A stretch of DNA of 64,000 nt from Agapanthus africanus (lineage: Eukaryota; Streptophyta; Magnoliopsida; Asparagales; Amaryllidaceae): assembly GCA_030015575.1 (NCBI GenBank), contig CM057337.1:374503582-374567581 (forward strand). The letters run 5' to 3'. The position numbers and the translations under genes were made by a program. A model generated the notes under the pieces. It was not told the DNA's origin. It was given only the letters and a program-made list of their open reading frames with translations, and ran no database searches. The first letter of the stretch is position 1, and each line of letters starts with the position of its first letter. Positions 44,904 to 59,120 of this stretch are shown here, piece after piece.

Positions 44904-47145
44904 TGTTAGTTATATGTATGCCCTAGAGGCCATTACTATACATAGGATGTATATTGTAGTGGATGCTGGGACATATATAGGGAGGACTTTCTTGCTCGAC
45001 ATGATAGTATGCTATCTGGTTGAACTTTACCTTAACGTGTATACTAATTGTCTCTCTGTTACATGTTGGTAAAGCCCTTAGGATCTGTACTTGACTACCT
45101 GGACTATGATGCGGATCATACTAGTGGGGACATGGTAGTCTATAAGTACATCCTTCAAAGTCCCTAGTCGAGGGTGTATCGAGACGGGGCATCGATATAC
45201 CAGAGTAGACTAGCGTATACCTTCTCGACCCATACAGATGGGCGATGGATGATCCCATATCCATCGGTGTTTGACATCGGAGATGATATACGGGTGCTCA
45301 GTAGAGACTGGGTACACTGGACGGACTCGCCGAGAACTCCCAGATGGTATTATACCTCACGTCAGATGGCAGTTCTCTGGTGACACTGGTACAGAGTAGT
45401 CTGTTGACCCGAGATCGTCATAGAGTCTTGTGTGGTTCCCACTGTGCTTTGATTTCCATCTTACCACGTCCAAGAGGGCGTGCAAAACGGTGGTTTTTGG
45501 GTACAGTCCCGAGTCACATGGAGGCAATGAGCGATAGGAGGGGATTCGTCTCTCCCGGTATATGGGGGTTGATGTTGCACTGTGTTCGATCGGCTATAAC
45601 AGGAAGTCCCTGGCCAGGGCTGCTCAGAGAATTGCTGGTAAGTGTTACCAGTAGTTTCTCGACCCGTTATGAGCCTCATATCGACACGACTTATTGAGCT
45701 ATTGGGGTCTGACGTTTACCACCCCTAGGCGAGATATGCGACATATCAGACGATCAGACCGGACTGTACGGTAGTGTTACTGGTCGGATTCACTGGAGTG
45801 TGAGCGGGCTTGCTCGTCGATCTTCAGATCGCTCAATACCCGGGTGGCCGTTACGTTTAGCAGACCGCTTGCGGCTTGTGGATGTTTGATATGATCATCA
45901 TCCGCTGCCGGCGTATTGACGAGTCTTTAGAGTCCTACACAGAGGTTTCCTGGCTCAAGCGAAACGAAATAGGAGCGCATATGAGATATGTGCGGGACCG
46001 AGAATAATACGAGTATGTGATACCGTATTCTATTCTCGCGATAAATATATCGAATGGTTGTATGCGATATAAACTAGTTATCGATTCAAGCGTTGATTCG
46101 ATAAGCCGATATATTGGATACCAGTCGGTTATGTGCGCATGACCGGATCATTGAATCAAGTGTTGATTTAATGATTTAATGTATAATTATATATTTGATA
46201 TATTACTTTGCATTAACTAGTATCGGTTTACTTAAGATGGATTTTCTCGCTCGGATGTGCAAGTTGTATATGTGATATACTTTTGTGCATTTGATTGTAT
46301 CATGTTTGATGATACATGATTGTTTGGTGTATGGTTTAAACCATGGTTGGTCAATGGTTAGGGTTTTCTTTTGCTTCATTTACTTATTTATTTATTCATT
46401 TATTTATCCATTTTGTTATTTTAGCAAAAGAAATATGATGAAGAGAAAATGGTGGTTTTATTTGTTTGTATTCTTTGAAGCTTCATGAACATTTGACCAA
46501 AGCAACCATTTTTGTCTTCTTGTCTAAACCTAACCATTCTTTAACCATGATTAACTCTCTACATCTAACCATGGTTTAGTTATGATAAGAATAGATAATT
46601 CTTTTCTTTTTCTTTATTCTTATCATAACTTTTTCATGAGCTTCTTCTTCTTCTTCAAAAACACATGAAGAAAAAGCTTCTAGTCATCAATGGTAGATTG
46701 ATGATATGAGTGAGAAATCCAATTCTAAAGTATACCCACTTCCTATTTCTTCATCCTCTACCTCTTGCCAAGTAGTAGAGTGTGTTTCCTTCACAAGATT
46801 TTAGGGTTTGGTGAAGGAGGAGCTTGATCTAGCGATGCCTCGACGTAGATCATCTTCGGCATGGACATCGACGACCTAGCTTGCCCATTCTCCGACGAAG
46901 TCGACTCTAGAGCCCGGATTTGATTTGGACAGCGGAGATGACCTCGTTGCGGAGCCGTGGAGGTGGATATCCGGATCTACAAAGGTTGTATTTCCGTATT
47001 CTCAGTAGTTAACTGTTAACTAGTTCTTGTTCGCCTAGATTTCTAGTTATCGATCCGTACTTTAGGGTTTGTAGGCACCATATTTTTTGAAATTGCCATG
47101 GTTGATGGCTTGGGAGACCTCACTAGAGTGCCTAGGAACCCTGCA
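44904..47145 (+). repeat. E 5' LTR (2242 bp)
   Basis: A-type LTR ending GGAACCCTGCA. The inverted repeats of the A LTR are kept with changed sequence, for example TTATCGA/TCGATAA near 46078-46104 and TCATTGAATCA/TGATTTAATGA near 46147-46173. Confidence 0.95.
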
Positions 47146-47146
47146 G

Positions 47147-47157
47147 TGGTATCAGAG
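47147..47157 (+). other. E primer binding site
   Basis: TGGTATCAGAG, followed by AC instead of CC. Confidence 0.9.
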
Positions 47158-47344
47158 ACTAGCTAGAGCCTTAGGCGAAGTCCAGACGGAAATTGAAGTC
47201 CGAACGAACCCGAAACCCCGCATCGATATTGCTCTCTGTACATTTTTTAAAATCTGGTCTTTTTCCACATTAAAAATGTTCAGAAAAATCAGCAGGTGAA
47301 TATAAGATATACTGTGAAATTCGTGAAACTAATTCATTCTTATT

Positions 47345-47391
47345 GCCGCGCTTCCGCGGCACAAGCTAGCCTCGTGCGGCGGTTGCGCGGC
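47345..47391 (+). other. E: GC-rich foldback about 200 bases after the primer site
   Basis: GCCGCGC (47345-47351) pairs with GCGCGGC (47385-47391); GCACAAG with CTCGTGC inside (one mismatch). The outer arms differ from A on both sides. Confidence 0.8.
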
Positions 47392-48754
47392 GGTACGGCA
47401 GATTTATTAAATGTTTTTTTCACAGTATCTCATTATTATTAGTGCTGGTATTCCTGGGTATTTTTAATATATTTTCCAGAGTTGAATTTTTCTGAGTTGA
47501 TTTGGGGATTCGGTGTTTCGATCGGGGTATCAAATTTTGTCTGTGTGGCTTTCCGGATAAATCTTAGAATATGTTAAAAAGTTCGACCGGATATAAATAC
47601 CCAATTTTTCCCCTGTCGGGAAATTTCCAAGTGTTGGATTTTTCCGTAGTTTAACGACGTTCTAAGTAGTGCAAGTAACGCGATGGTTCCTCTAGAAGAC
47701 ACAAACCTTAACTCGATTATGTGACCGTCTTGAACTGCCCTTTGAACCTTCGGGTTTGGGGCAGTACGGCGTGCCACATGTGAGGCGTTGGCTTGACCCT
47801 TCTACGGCTGGATCGTTGGTACTGAGGCACGAACGGAATGTTGTTAGACTTGTTTCATGTGTTGATCTGTTTCGGGAAAACTTGGGTGTTCGATTGTTCG
47901 ATCGGAAAATTTAACATTTTCTATTTATCTGGAATGGGATACAATAATTGGAATTCACAATAGTTATGTGATAACTGAATGAATGTTATAAACGTAGCAA
48001 TTTAGTCTCACTTGATCGGTTGCCACGGAATTTTGATGTGATCAAAAGTTCGTCGCAATCACGTAGCGTACGCGGATACTCGCCGGATAAACTTAATAGA
48101 CAGCCTCACTCCATAGCCCCGACCAAGTGACTGTAGGAGAACCCCGTCGCCGAAAGCATCCGTCCGGGTGCTCGCGGTAGCGGTGTTCCGCCTTGGTGCA
48201 CTTCGTCGCCGGTATCGGGGGTGCGGCCGCCTACTTAAGTTTGCGACGAGCATTCGATCAGGCTGTCGGGAATCTTGTTGAATTGCCCGACTTGATATTG
48301 AAAAGTGTTTTCGATTTTGAGACTAAAATGCGGGGTTTATAATTGTTAGGCATGCGATGTCTAAGTAATTCATTTGGTCAGGCATGCGATGTCTGAAGAG
48401 ATTGCGGATTCCAACTGTTGTAGTTTTACACTTTCTTTTCTGTGACCGTAAGTGTAATATGTGATATCGCCGGTTTCGTTGCTATACGTCAACGACAATT
48501 GGGATGCACATATTTACTTACGTTGATGACATGTGATATTATGTGTTGCTGGATATGTTATATTGGATCGTCGTGATTGAATAGCCGGGGGGTTTTTATG
48601 TGAGATGAGTGTTTTTCATTTTCATTCATGTAAAAACTTGTATGTAATATTCTTTTATTGGGGCGCTTCCAGGTTGCGGGAGTTGTCACCTGTTGTATAT
48701 TATTTACTTTTCCGCACTAGGATAGACCCAAGGAGGGGAGCACAAGTAACTAGG

Positions 48755-48814
48755 TTCTGGAGTCCAGTGGGAGACCAACTCGAGGAGTCGAGTCCGGGTC
48801 TCCTAACTCCAGAA
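48755..48814 (+). other. E: long compound hairpin in leader
   Basis: TTCTGGAGT/ACTCCAGAA outer arms, GGAGACC/GGTCTCC middle arms, CTCGA-GGAG-TCGAG tip: 21 pairs in three nested stems. Confidence 0.85.
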
Positions 48815-49648
48815 TTGGTAGGGTTGCTTGCCGCTCTCGTAGGGGTCTAGGGGTGTGGGTTTGGCTATTCATCACGACCGTGGAATCCGTGTTTTATACT
48901 GGCTCGTATTGAAAACACGGACGTCCTAGTATATCCAATATTTCATATGATTCTTCTGCTGCGATATCTGTGATGAGATCATGTGATGTTTCTGTGATGG
49001 ATATAGTATATAGTATATATGATATATTATATAGACGTTACTTATGTTTTACACCCGCGCTAGCCCTGCCCTGCTCTGCCGTTAGTTACCTAACCTAACG
49101 GTGCACGAGGGGACATCGAGGCGAATGCGGATGGCATAAGTGTACGTCATATCTATGTGTGATGATTAGGTACTTAAATGATGGGACTTCATTAATGTGA
49201 TTAATGAAATAAAAGAAACCTAAGATGTTGTAGAATCGAATTTCAAAATAAAATAGGTAGCTACAGTTCTTGCTTTGCATAGCGGTATATGTGATATATC
49301 CTGCACCTTATTCGATGAGGAAAGGACCGAGATCCCTTCACCGGGAGTGACTCCTTTAGCAATAACTGGCAGATGCTACACACTCGGTTTGTCTTTTGAT
49401 TGCTTTTAAGAGTTTTTGCTTTGCACAGTGATATATATGATATATCCCGCACCTCATTCGACGAGGAAAGGACCGACGATCCCTTCACCGGGAGTGACTC
49501 CTTTAGCAAAACAAGAAAAGCCTCAAAAGCACTCCATTTCAAAATTCATTCGATCCTACAACGATATCAAGTTCATTACGCAATAGGTTTTCAGAAAAAC
49601 CTGTCGTAGCCCTCCGTCATTTCAGATAAATCCTGTTTAGTATTCGTG

Positions 49649-49855
49649 CTGCGTTTGTTGACCTTGTCAAGGCGCAGTGTGCGGTAGATAACCAGTATTT
49701 ATCTGCTTATGCATATGATGCAGATTGGGTTAGGGTAGTCGTGCGGCCTTGTTGACCTTGTCAAGGGTCGTGCGGGTGGGTTTGATTCAATCAAGAAATG
49801 ACGGGTAGAACTTGACTTGCGGTCTATGGTTTGTTGACCTTGTCAAGGTCATAGA
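49649..49855 (+). other. E: three hairpins with common loop CTT
   Basis: TTGTTGACCTTGTCAAGG at 49655, 49749 and 49831, all identical. Outer arms are CTGCG/CGCAG (perfect, against CTGCG/CGTAG in A) and TCTATG/CATAGA for the third. Confidence 0.87.
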
Positions 49856-50373
49856 TCGTTCGGGGCAAAACATTATCGGGAATTTCAAGTGTTGAAATTT
49901 GCAATGAGATTGCATACCTTCTATGAGATAGTTGGATCCCGATACCCGCTGCGAGTAAGAGTTACTCTTGGGAGAGTTTTATACATTACAATTAGCCGAT
50001 CAAGTAGGTGTCTAGAAAGGTGTCAACGAGGTTACGCCTCTGGGAAAACAAGGTTTACAGTAATTAGGTTCGTGCGAAAGCACGGGGGACCTCCCTCAAA
50101 GTACCGACACTGGCCTGGCTGAAAGATTGGCGAACTTGTAGTGTGTAATTAATCCCGGCTAGTCTTTCCTTTTAGGGTTTGAAGGAAGATTTGATAAAAA
50201 GCAGTGGGAGCCATCCTGATTAGATAAAATAATAACCAATCTATTCTTGACAGAGCGCACGCTGAGTGTTTTCTTCTCTCTCTCTCCAGGTAGCGACCAT
50301 ATCACGCCTTAATCAAGATAATAATACGGATTTTTGACCGAACCCGCTTGTTATACTGAGCTGGGGAACGTTG

Positions 50374-52614
50374 TGTTGCGCCACGGCAGCGCCCCGGCCG
50401 TCTTACTCGAGGCCAAATTGCGGAATCAAAATTTTTCCTTACTCGGAAACCGGCGCTACCGCGGACAAAGAAAAAACCCGGATCGTTAACCATTAACCTA
50501 CGCTAGCAATCAAGAGATAGGGTGAGGAGTATACCGAGTGATCCGAGTCCTCCGGTCTTCTCGTCACCGTCCCGATCTCCCGCGGAAAGTGTTGCCTCCA
50601 CATCGTCGCCTCCTCGCCGGAAAGGGCACCACATCGCCTTCTTCTTTTACGGGCTCCCGCCTCAATACCGAGGCAACTCGCGCATGAAGCAGGCAACTCG
50701 ACATGCTCAAGATGTGCTGTAGAATGTGTAGTAGAAGATGCTTGTCTCATTTTGGGGTATTGGTTGCCATGGATGGAGGAATGGTGTATAGAAGATTGGT
50801 GCTTTCAATTTTCTAACAATTGAATGAGATGAGGAATGATATACTCTCTCAAAGATGAAGATGAAGCTCTCTCCTTCTTCTCTCTTTTTCTTCTCTCTTT
50901 TCTAAAAAATGAAAACCCTCATCTAGAAATGGTGGAGGAAAAGAATATATGAAGCAAGAAGGGAGGTGAGTGTAGGAGCACAAGGAGGTGACCACATCCA
51001 AGGTCAAAGAGAACATCAACCATGCTTTATCAACTATTCAACCCATACCCTTTCACTTCACATAAAAGCAAGTGATGGAGGAAAGATATGAAAACTATCA
51101 TAATCAATATATATGCAAGAAACCCCCTCCACAAAAGTAATTTGCAAAACTGCAAATTACCCCCTCCATCGGAAAAGTCCGGCCGGGAAAGAACAAAGGA
51201 AAAACGGCCGGAACGGAATGCAAACTGGCAACTCCAGAAAAGTGGTCCCGTAATAAATTACAGGAAAACCCCGACACTGTGCATACACACCCGCATCTGT
51301 ATTCCGTCCGGATACAAATGCAATGAGACAAAATCTACACTGTACTAGACTAGGACCGGCTTAAGCCAAAGCCGGCTAGTAAAATCCGTTCGATCCTGAT
51401 CCGTGCAATACCGCACGTATCTGATCGAACCCTGCCATATACCTATACGGCTACTAGTACAAACCGTCCGATCCTGATCCGTGCAATACCGCACGTATCT
51501 GATCGGACCCTGCCATATCTCCATACGGCCTCTACAGCGTTTCGCCCGAAAGCTGAGTAACTGAAAGTGTGGTGGACTCTAAAGACTCGTCAATACTATG
51601 GCTGTGGATTCAACCACTGGCACGTCAGAGGTATAAGCCAATACGTGACGGGCCACCAGCTATTGACCAAAAGGGACGTCGATGAGGAAGCTCACCCCGA
51701 CACCCTACTGAGCCTGTCAGTGACAATATCCGTACAGTCCGGTCCGTTCGTCTATAAGTATCGCATGGCGGGCCTAGGGGGTTGGTAAAAGTCAGACCCC
51801 CAAAGGCGGTACAAGTCGTGTCGGAGCGTAGCCCAGAACGCCCTGAGATACTACTGGAATACCTACCAGTAAATCTCCTGCCTCGGCCGAGGGCTTTGCG
51901 TAATGGCTCTCCTAGACACAGCGCGACCTCACCCCCAATACCGGGAGAGACGAACCCCTGCAGATCCGCTCACTGCCTCCATGTGGCTCGGGACTGTACC
52001 CAACTAAAACCTGTTTGCACGACTCCTTTGAGCCGTGGTAGGGTAGTAATCAAAGCACAGTGGGAACTCACACGAGACAAATGATGATCTCAGGTCGATG
52101 AACTAACCTGTACACATGTCACCTGGGAACTGCTATCTGACGTCTGGTATAATCCCAACTAGCAGGTTCCCGGCGAGTCCTGTCCGGTGTACTCATAACC
52201 CAATGAGCACCTGTATACATCTTAGGTGAACCAACTGACACCAGTGGCTTGTGAGACCGGCCACCGCCCCTCGTCGGGGTCTCGACTGTATACACTAGTC
52301 TACTAATGGAGTATCGATGCCCAGTCTCGAAACTCCCACGACTAGGGACCTTTTAAGGATGTGCTTATGGACCCCAGCTCCCACGTATATGATCGCCATC
52401 ATACTGCTGGTCGTCAAGCAAGAATCCTAGGGCCTCTATCAACGTGCAATAGCGACATGTCAGGTCACCTAAAGCAGTACACGATGATAAAGATAAACCA
52501 GATAGCATGCTATCATCTCGAGTAAGACTGTCCTACCGGGATAGGTCCTCCCTCAATCATTGCAATCACGTGCCTGTGATCCAATAATTGACTCTGAGGG
52601 CACTAACTCCAACA
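50374..52614 (-). repeat. C' 3' LTR (about 2241 bp)
   Basis: It aligns with the C LTRs from CACGGCAGCGCCCCGGCC to GCACTAACTCCAACA. The first 400 bases are notably diverged from C, with several small indels. Confidence 0.93.
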
Positions 52615-54079
52615 ATCTCCCACTTGCACTCAAGGCTAATTATTGCGATGTCGCATACTCACAGCCCGTGTGATACCGAACACCCAACTCCTCTACTAGT
52701 CAGTCTCACAAAACCCGTTTGCGAAACTATTGCGTTCGAGGAATAGCCTCAGCGAGTGGATCCGCTGTGATGTTTCTTTCCATGTCTCTCTATATCTCAA
52801 GTTCGCGGAGAGCCATCTCCCGAAATGAGCAATACCTGTCTTAGAATATGTCTGGATGTCTGATGGGACCTAGCTCATAAATGAACTCCAAATCCAAACT
52901 TCTTAGACTGTATCAACAACTGAACTTAATCAGTATCCTGCGCCATGCCTCCCTCAGTATTGCCTTGGACCACCTGTCCAAAATACTGTCCCTCGTCAGA
53001 GGGAGAACTACAACTCTGACAACCTCCTTGTCGTCCATGTCACCTTGGAAGCCTGGAGTGATAACCGTCTCCTAAAAGAGGCAGCCGTTATCATATCCCT
53101 AGAACAATCACTTATGTTCTAAAACTGCTTCCGACTGTTCCTCCAGGATTGGATCAATATCAACTTATTGCATCTACTGCAAGAACAACATCTGGTGTGG
53201 TACTTGACATCTCATGATTGACTCAATTGCCTAAGCAAGTGATCTGTCAATCATGCGTATCCCTCTCCACTTTAGTCTATAAGACACCTTTAGAGAGGGT
53301 GACTCCATTACCTGCAGGTACACTACCATGCCAGGAGTCGTCCATTCTAAATACTCTTAGAATGCTGTCAAGGTACCCTGATTGGGAAACCACCCAAATC
53401 TAGATCTAAAACCATAGGTCTAGTAACCAGTATGTCTGATATAATATCCAAGTCCCATGTGGAGAAAACACTGTGTGACGACCAAAATATAACCGATCGT
53501 AGTATAGGAATATCACTTCCTACTACCTTCTCAACAGATCCATCCACTATTCTGATGACGTCAAACCCATGACTGTCACATCAGAAACAGATGATCTATC
53601 TCCGCTACATCTGCTTTAGTCTATAAATAGACATAAGCCTGATGTCCACCAATGCTTCCGCTGCTCCCACTGACTACGACAACCCTCTGGCAGAGTCATA
53701 TAGACGTGCACTTCTAAAGCTAGTTTAGAACGACGCTATACTCATCCTCCTGCCGGGTCTCGCAGCCTGGAACAACAACAATGGCAAGTGTGGGTAAACA
53801 AGAACTTCCCTGTCACCGTCATTGAGGCTACCGGAGTACCTCTCGGGTGCCTGAAGTTACCCACCTTATCTGCGGAGTGGCCAATGGAATGTCAAATCAG
53901 ATTGAATCTTTAGGTTCCTTATTAAATCTTCAGTAATCGTTTGCGGTTCTGGAATCACTTCCAGTTCTACCATACTCCCACTGCTGTTTTTGAAAAAATC
54001 CATTTTTAATAAAACTGTGGCGAGTCTAGAACAATATTTCTATTGATCTGCCAGATGGTAGAAAGTCAACCCTCGTCAT
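52615..54079 (-). pseudogene. C' internal region (polypurine tract and pol relics)
   Basis: It begins with the reverse polypurine tract ATCTCCCACTTGCACT (52615-52630) and follows C 33089-34590 with a few indels, for example a missing stretch near 53520. The same lesions are present as in C, so no frame is readable. It stops at GTCAT where F is inserted. Confidence 0.85.
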
Positions 54080-56313
54080 TGCAGGGTTCCTAGGCACACT
54101 AGTGAGGTCTCCCAAGCCATCAACCATGGCAATTTCAAATCTATGGTGCCTACAAACCCTAGTGTACGGATCGATAACTAGATTTCTAGGCGAACAAGAA
54201 CTAGTTAACAGTTAACTATATAAAATACGGAAATACAACCTTTGTAGATCCGGTGCTCCACCTCCATAGCTCCGCAACGAGGTCCTCTCCGCTGTCCAAA
54301 ACGAATCTGGGCTCTAGGATCGGCTTCGTCGGAGAATGGGCAAGCTAGGTCGTCGATGTCCATGCCGAAGATGATCTACGTCGAAGCATCGATGAATCAA
54401 GCTCCACCTTCAACAAGTCATGAAACTTGTGAAGGAAACACACTCTACTACTTGGCAAGAGGTAGAGGATGAAGAAATAGGAAGTGGGTAGACTTTAGAA
54501 TTGGATTTCTCACTCATATGCATCAATCACCATTGATGGACTTCAAGCTTCTTCACTTGAAGCATGAAGAAGAAGAAGAAAGATATTATGATAAGTTAAT
54601 AGAAAAAGAAAAGAAAATGAATTCTTATCATAATTCTAACTAGAGTTAAGTGTAGAGAATGAATCATGGTTAGTGGGAATGGTTAGGGTTAAGGATGAGA
54701 TAAGGATGGTTGACTTGAACAAAGCTTCATGAAGCTTCAACTAAAGAACAAAAGAAGCCACCATTCTTTTTCTCATTTTCTTTTATTCATTTATCAAAAA
54801 TAAATGGATAACAAAATAAGATAAATGAATAATAAATAAGAAACCCTAACCATTTCATTAACCAAGGTTTAATCTTTACACTTGAACCCTAGCATGACAT
54901 GTATCATCAAACATGATACAATCAAGTGCACAAAAGTATATCGCATATACAATGCGCACATCCGAGTGAGAAAATCCGTCTTAAGTAAACCGATACTAGT
55001 TGATGCAAAGTAATATATCAAATATATAAATATGCATTAAATCATTAAATCAACACTTGATTCAATGACCCGGTTATGTCGCACACAACCGACTAGTATA
55101 CAATATATCGGCTTATCGAATCAACGCTTGAATCGATAACTAGGTTATATCGCATACAACCATTCGATATATTTATCGCGAGAATAGAATACGGTATCAC
55201 ATACTCGTATTATTCTCGGTCCCGCACATATCTCATATGCGCTCCTATTTCGTTTCGCTTGAGCCAGGAAACCTCTGTGTAGGACTCTAAAGACTCGTCA
55301 ATACGCCGGCAGCGGATGATGATCATATCAAACATCCACAAGCCGCAAGCGGTCTGCTAAACGTAACGGCCACCCGGGTATTGAGCGATCTGAAGATCGA
55401 CGAGCAAGCCCGCTCACACTCCAGTGAATCCGACCAGTAACACTACCGTACAGTCCGGTCTGATCGTCTGATATGTCGCATATCTCGCCTAGGGGTGGTA
55501 AACGTCAGACCCCAATAGCTCAATAAGTCGTGTCGATATGAGGCTCATAACGGGTCGAGAAACTACTGGTAACACTTACCAGCAATTCTCTGAGCAGCCC
55601 TGGCCAGGGACTTCCTGTTATAGCCGATCGAACACAGTACAACATCAACCCCCATATACCGGGAGAGACGAATCCCCTCCTATCGCTCATTGCCTCCATG
55701 TGACTCGGGACTGTACCCAAAAACCACCGTTTTGCACGCCCTCTTGGACGTGGTAAGATGGAAATCAAAGCACAGTGGGAACCACACAAGACTCTATGAC
55801 GATCTCGGGTCAACAGACTACTCTGTACCAGTGTCACCAGAGAACTGCCATCTGACGTGAGGTATAATACCATCTGGGAGTTCTCGGTGAGTCCGTCCAG
55901 TGTACCCAGTCTTTACTGAGCACCCGTATATCATCTCTGATGTCAAACACCGATGGATATAGGATCATCCATCGCCTATCTGTATGGGTCGAGAAGGTAC
56001 ACGCTAGTCTACTCTGGTATATCGATGCCCCGTCTCGATACACCCATGACTAGGGACTTTGAAGGATGTACTTATAGACTACCATGTCCCCACTAGTATG
56101 ATCCGCATCATAGTCCAGGTAGTCAAGTACAGATCCTAAGGGCTTTACCAACATGTAACAGAGAGACAATCAGCATACACGTTAAGGTAAAGTTCAACCA
56201 GATAGCATACTATCATGTCGAGCGAGAAAGTCCTCCCTATATACGTCCCAGCATCCACTACAATATACATCCTATGTATAGTAATGGCCTCTAGGGCATA
56301 CATATAACTAACA
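54080..56313 (-). repeat. F 3' LTR (2234 bp)
   Basis: On the plus strand it runs from TGCAGGGTTCCTAGG to CATATAACTAACA. It is an A-type LTR, closest to that of E. Confidence 0.97.
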
Positions 56314-56329
56314 ATCTCCCACTTGCACT
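56314..56329 (-). other. F polypurine tract
   Basis: Reverse complement of AGTGCAAGTGGGAGAT, next to the LTR. Confidence 0.92.
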
Positions 56330-59120
56330 AGGGCCATCTGTAGCAGTGGTTTGAAGTATCTCATACTCAACCATCCCATAAATGTGTCTCTCTCTGGGAA
56401 CAGGCCTTTGTGAGTGGATCCGCTGTGTTGTCCTCTGAGTCTACTCTCCTAACCTCGATCTCCCTGGAGATCAACCATCTCCATGATCAAGTGATACTGC
56501 CTTAGAATATGTCTGGATCACTGATGGGACCGGCGTTCCTTGGCATAAGCCACAACTCCATTGTCTCACAATGGTTGGAACGTAGTTCATCTCATGAACC
56601 ATTATACACCCAGACTGCCTCTATGGTAGCATCTTCAGTAGCGATGTATTCATCCTTTATCGTCTAGTATGTCACGGTATCTAGCTTGGAACTCTTCCAA
56701 CATACCGTCCCTTTACTGAGGGTAAAGACAATGCCTGCGACTGACATTCAGTCGTCTTTATCACCCTGGAACCCTTCCAGTGATTCTCCGCAGGATCGTT
56801 TGATACCATCTCACTACAACTAGTGAGAGTCCTAACATCCAATTAGATCTATCTTATAGATCCAAAATCCAGGATTTAGTACGTATCACTTTGATCCTAT
56901 GTGGAGAATTTTGGTGATAAACGGAGATTGATCGAGCGTAGCATAAGAAACTCCTTTCTTATCAAGAGTATGTCATCCACGTACTCTACGAGGATCGTCA
57001 CCATACTCCCTGCTACCTTTTTGTTTATACAAGGTTCATCTACCATTTTGATGATGTCAAACTCTTTGACTACTTCATCAAAACAGACGTTCCAACTCCG
57101 CGATGCCTGCTTTATCCTATAAAGCATCTTGCACACGTTTCCGCTGCTCCCACTGTCTACGAAGCCCTCTGGCTGTGTACTTATAGACGCTCTTTTCCAA
57201 ATCATTATTTAGAAAAGCAGTCAAGACACCCAACCACCAGATATCGCAGTCATGGTATGTAGCCGTGACAAGTAGGATCTGGATGGACTTAAGCATAGCT
57301 ATTGGAAAAGGTTTCATCATTATCCACGCCTGGTCGATGACGAAAACCTTTAACAATTCTAGCTTTGAAAGTCTCAACTTTTCCATGTACACCAAGTAAT
57401 CTTCTCAAGATTTACTTGCTCCTGATGGGGATGTAACCCTTCAGATATAGCAGCTAAAGTCCATACTTTGCTGGTGTATAAGGATTCCATCTCAGATCGC
57501 TAAGCATCCAGCCATTCTTACAGAGTCTCACTCATGATGGCCAGCACGAAACTAGTTGGGTCATCATCTCATGATGCAATCCTCGCTCCCACTGTCATAG
57601 AGAAACAGAAGTATCTCTCAGGTGGGTGAGGAACCCTACTAGATCGGCGGAGAGGCTGAGGTTCGTTGGAATCTACTGAATCCTTTGGTTCTATCAAAAC
57701 ATCTTCTGTAGTTTGCATAGCTGGAACCTTTCCAGTTCTACACAACTAACCTTGCCTCGAGATTGTCCGGATTTTGCTTTTAGACATAGGCCGGACAACC
57801 CCCTATCTTAACTAACTTAAGATATGGGCTCTTCCCTTTCCATATCACATATGAAGTGGTAGGCATTGATTTGATTGGAACCTTATTCAATAGGTATGCA
57901 GCTTCTCAAGTGCATAACTCCCAAAAAGGAAACAGGTAACTCAGTAGTACTCATCATAGAGCACACCTTATCATATAGGGTGTGATTGCTCCACCCCGAT
58001 ATACCATCGTGCTATGGTGTATACGGAGGAGTAATGCTGAGAGAGAATCTCATTCTCCTTTAGAATAGTCCTGGAATTCCGTGCTCAAGTATTCTCCTCC
58101 TTGATCACATCATAGGACATAATACTTATACCCGTATTTTGGTTCTCTACTTCTCGCTTATATTCTGTGAATATCTCAAAAGGCTCGGACTCATGTTTCA
58201 ACAGGAACATATGTCTGAATCTTGAGAGATTATCAGAGAATATAATGAAGTATAAAGAACCGGTCTTGGCATGTGTAGACAGGGGACCTTACATACATCA
58301 ACATGTATCATCCCAAGAGTTTACCAACTCTTTCTCTGTTTCCAATAAACAGAGCTGTGGTCATCTTATCTTTGTGACATGACTGGCGAGTTTCACAAGA
58401 TGTAAATTCAAACTAATTTAAATATACATCTATATGTAACTCTAGCTAGTCGGGTCACATTGATCTGACCTAGTCTACAATGCCTCAAGAAGAATTCGTT
58501 CATTTCTGAACTCTTCCTCTTGTGTGTGATCCGTATACTAAGAACTGTAGTTTGATTTAGAACTTCAACGCTTTTAGATAACGTGCCTGATACGATCAAC
58601 TTTTGATATAGGAAATGTTCAAAACATTATCCAACAATACAAAATTTTATCATTTCTTTACTGATAAAGAGACTGATATGATTTTGTATATCAGGTTCGG
58701 TATCTAATAACATTCGTTCAGAATCAATGTATTGTAATACAGGGTGACAGTGACCGACAGACTTGGCTGCAACTCTTGCCCCGTTTTCTGCCTCATGAAA
58801 CTTATCACCCGTTCCCAGTTCTCTACCTTTCTGTAGCCCTATGTAACAGATTACATATCTGGGATCCTGATCTGGTATCACATACCCAGGACGTAAAGGA
58901 TACTGAAAAACAGTTCTGTATAATGAACACACCCGAAGATGATGCATCAGCATGCACTCTCTTCGTTTGGGCGGCACGGGAAATCTGGTATTCCCCAATT
59001 TCCTGCTCGGTCTTATAACAATTATAAGTTGGAGCGGGACCAACGTTCCCCAGCTCAGTATAACAAGTGGGTTCGGTCAATATTCCGTATTATTATCTTG
59101 ATTAAGGCGTGATATGGTCG
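56330..59120 (-). pseudogene. F: pol remnant without gag
   Basis: On the minus strand: a gag-tail relic (TYNCYKTEQE), protease region (TSWVCDTRSGSQICNLL; the catalytic DTG is DTR here), pre-integrase (THKRKSSEMNEFFLRHCRL, near 58530-58470), decayed integrase, RT (QPEGFVDSGSSGN, KQASRSWNVCFDEVVKEF, EYVDDILLIRKEF, 57205-56897) and RNase H traces to 56330. The RT frame ends after KFST at the same point as in A, followed by the same out-of-frame sequence. Capsid coding is absent. Confidence 0.85.

Larger units (their letters stand above)
47146..50305 (+). other. E structured leader (3.2 kb)
   Basis: Colinear with the A leader and without a coding frame. Pairing is kept or improved: foldback 47345-47391, compound hairpin 48755-48814 with inner arms GGAGACC/GGTCTCC, CCGTGTTTT/AAAACACGG at 48887-48920, duplicated module 49266-49510, three hairpins 49649-49855, AATTTCAA-GTG-TTGAAATT near 49880-49900 and CGTGC-GAAA-GCACG near 50070. 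Confidence 0.8.
44904..50373 (+). mobile_element. Element E: 5' part of an A-type element, interrupted by C'
   Basis: It starts TGTTAGTTATATGTATGCCC, has a 2242-base LTR, primer site, and a leader colinear with that of A up to the relic of gag at 50300-50371 (GAGCTGGGGAACGTT, as in A at 6298). There C' is inserted. The remainder, with its 3' LTR, should lie to the right of the window. The five bases before it are CACTA. Confidence 0.9.
50374..54079 (-). mobile_element. Element C': second C-type element, left part, inserted in E
   Basis: It contains a complete C-type LTR and 1.46 kb of C-type internal region, then is interrupted by element F at 54080. The left border is TGTTGCGCC at 50374 (TSD candidate CGTTG) or two bases earlier (TSD AACGT). 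E continues as GGGGAACGTTGGTCCCG in related elements, so both readings are possible. The internal region shares the scrambled pol relics of C. Confidence 0.88.

Noticed and set aside
45344-45697. 117-codon open frame also at 55520-55873 (minus) and 63709-63978
   Set aside because: LTR sequence again; conserved because the LTRs are young, not because it codes.
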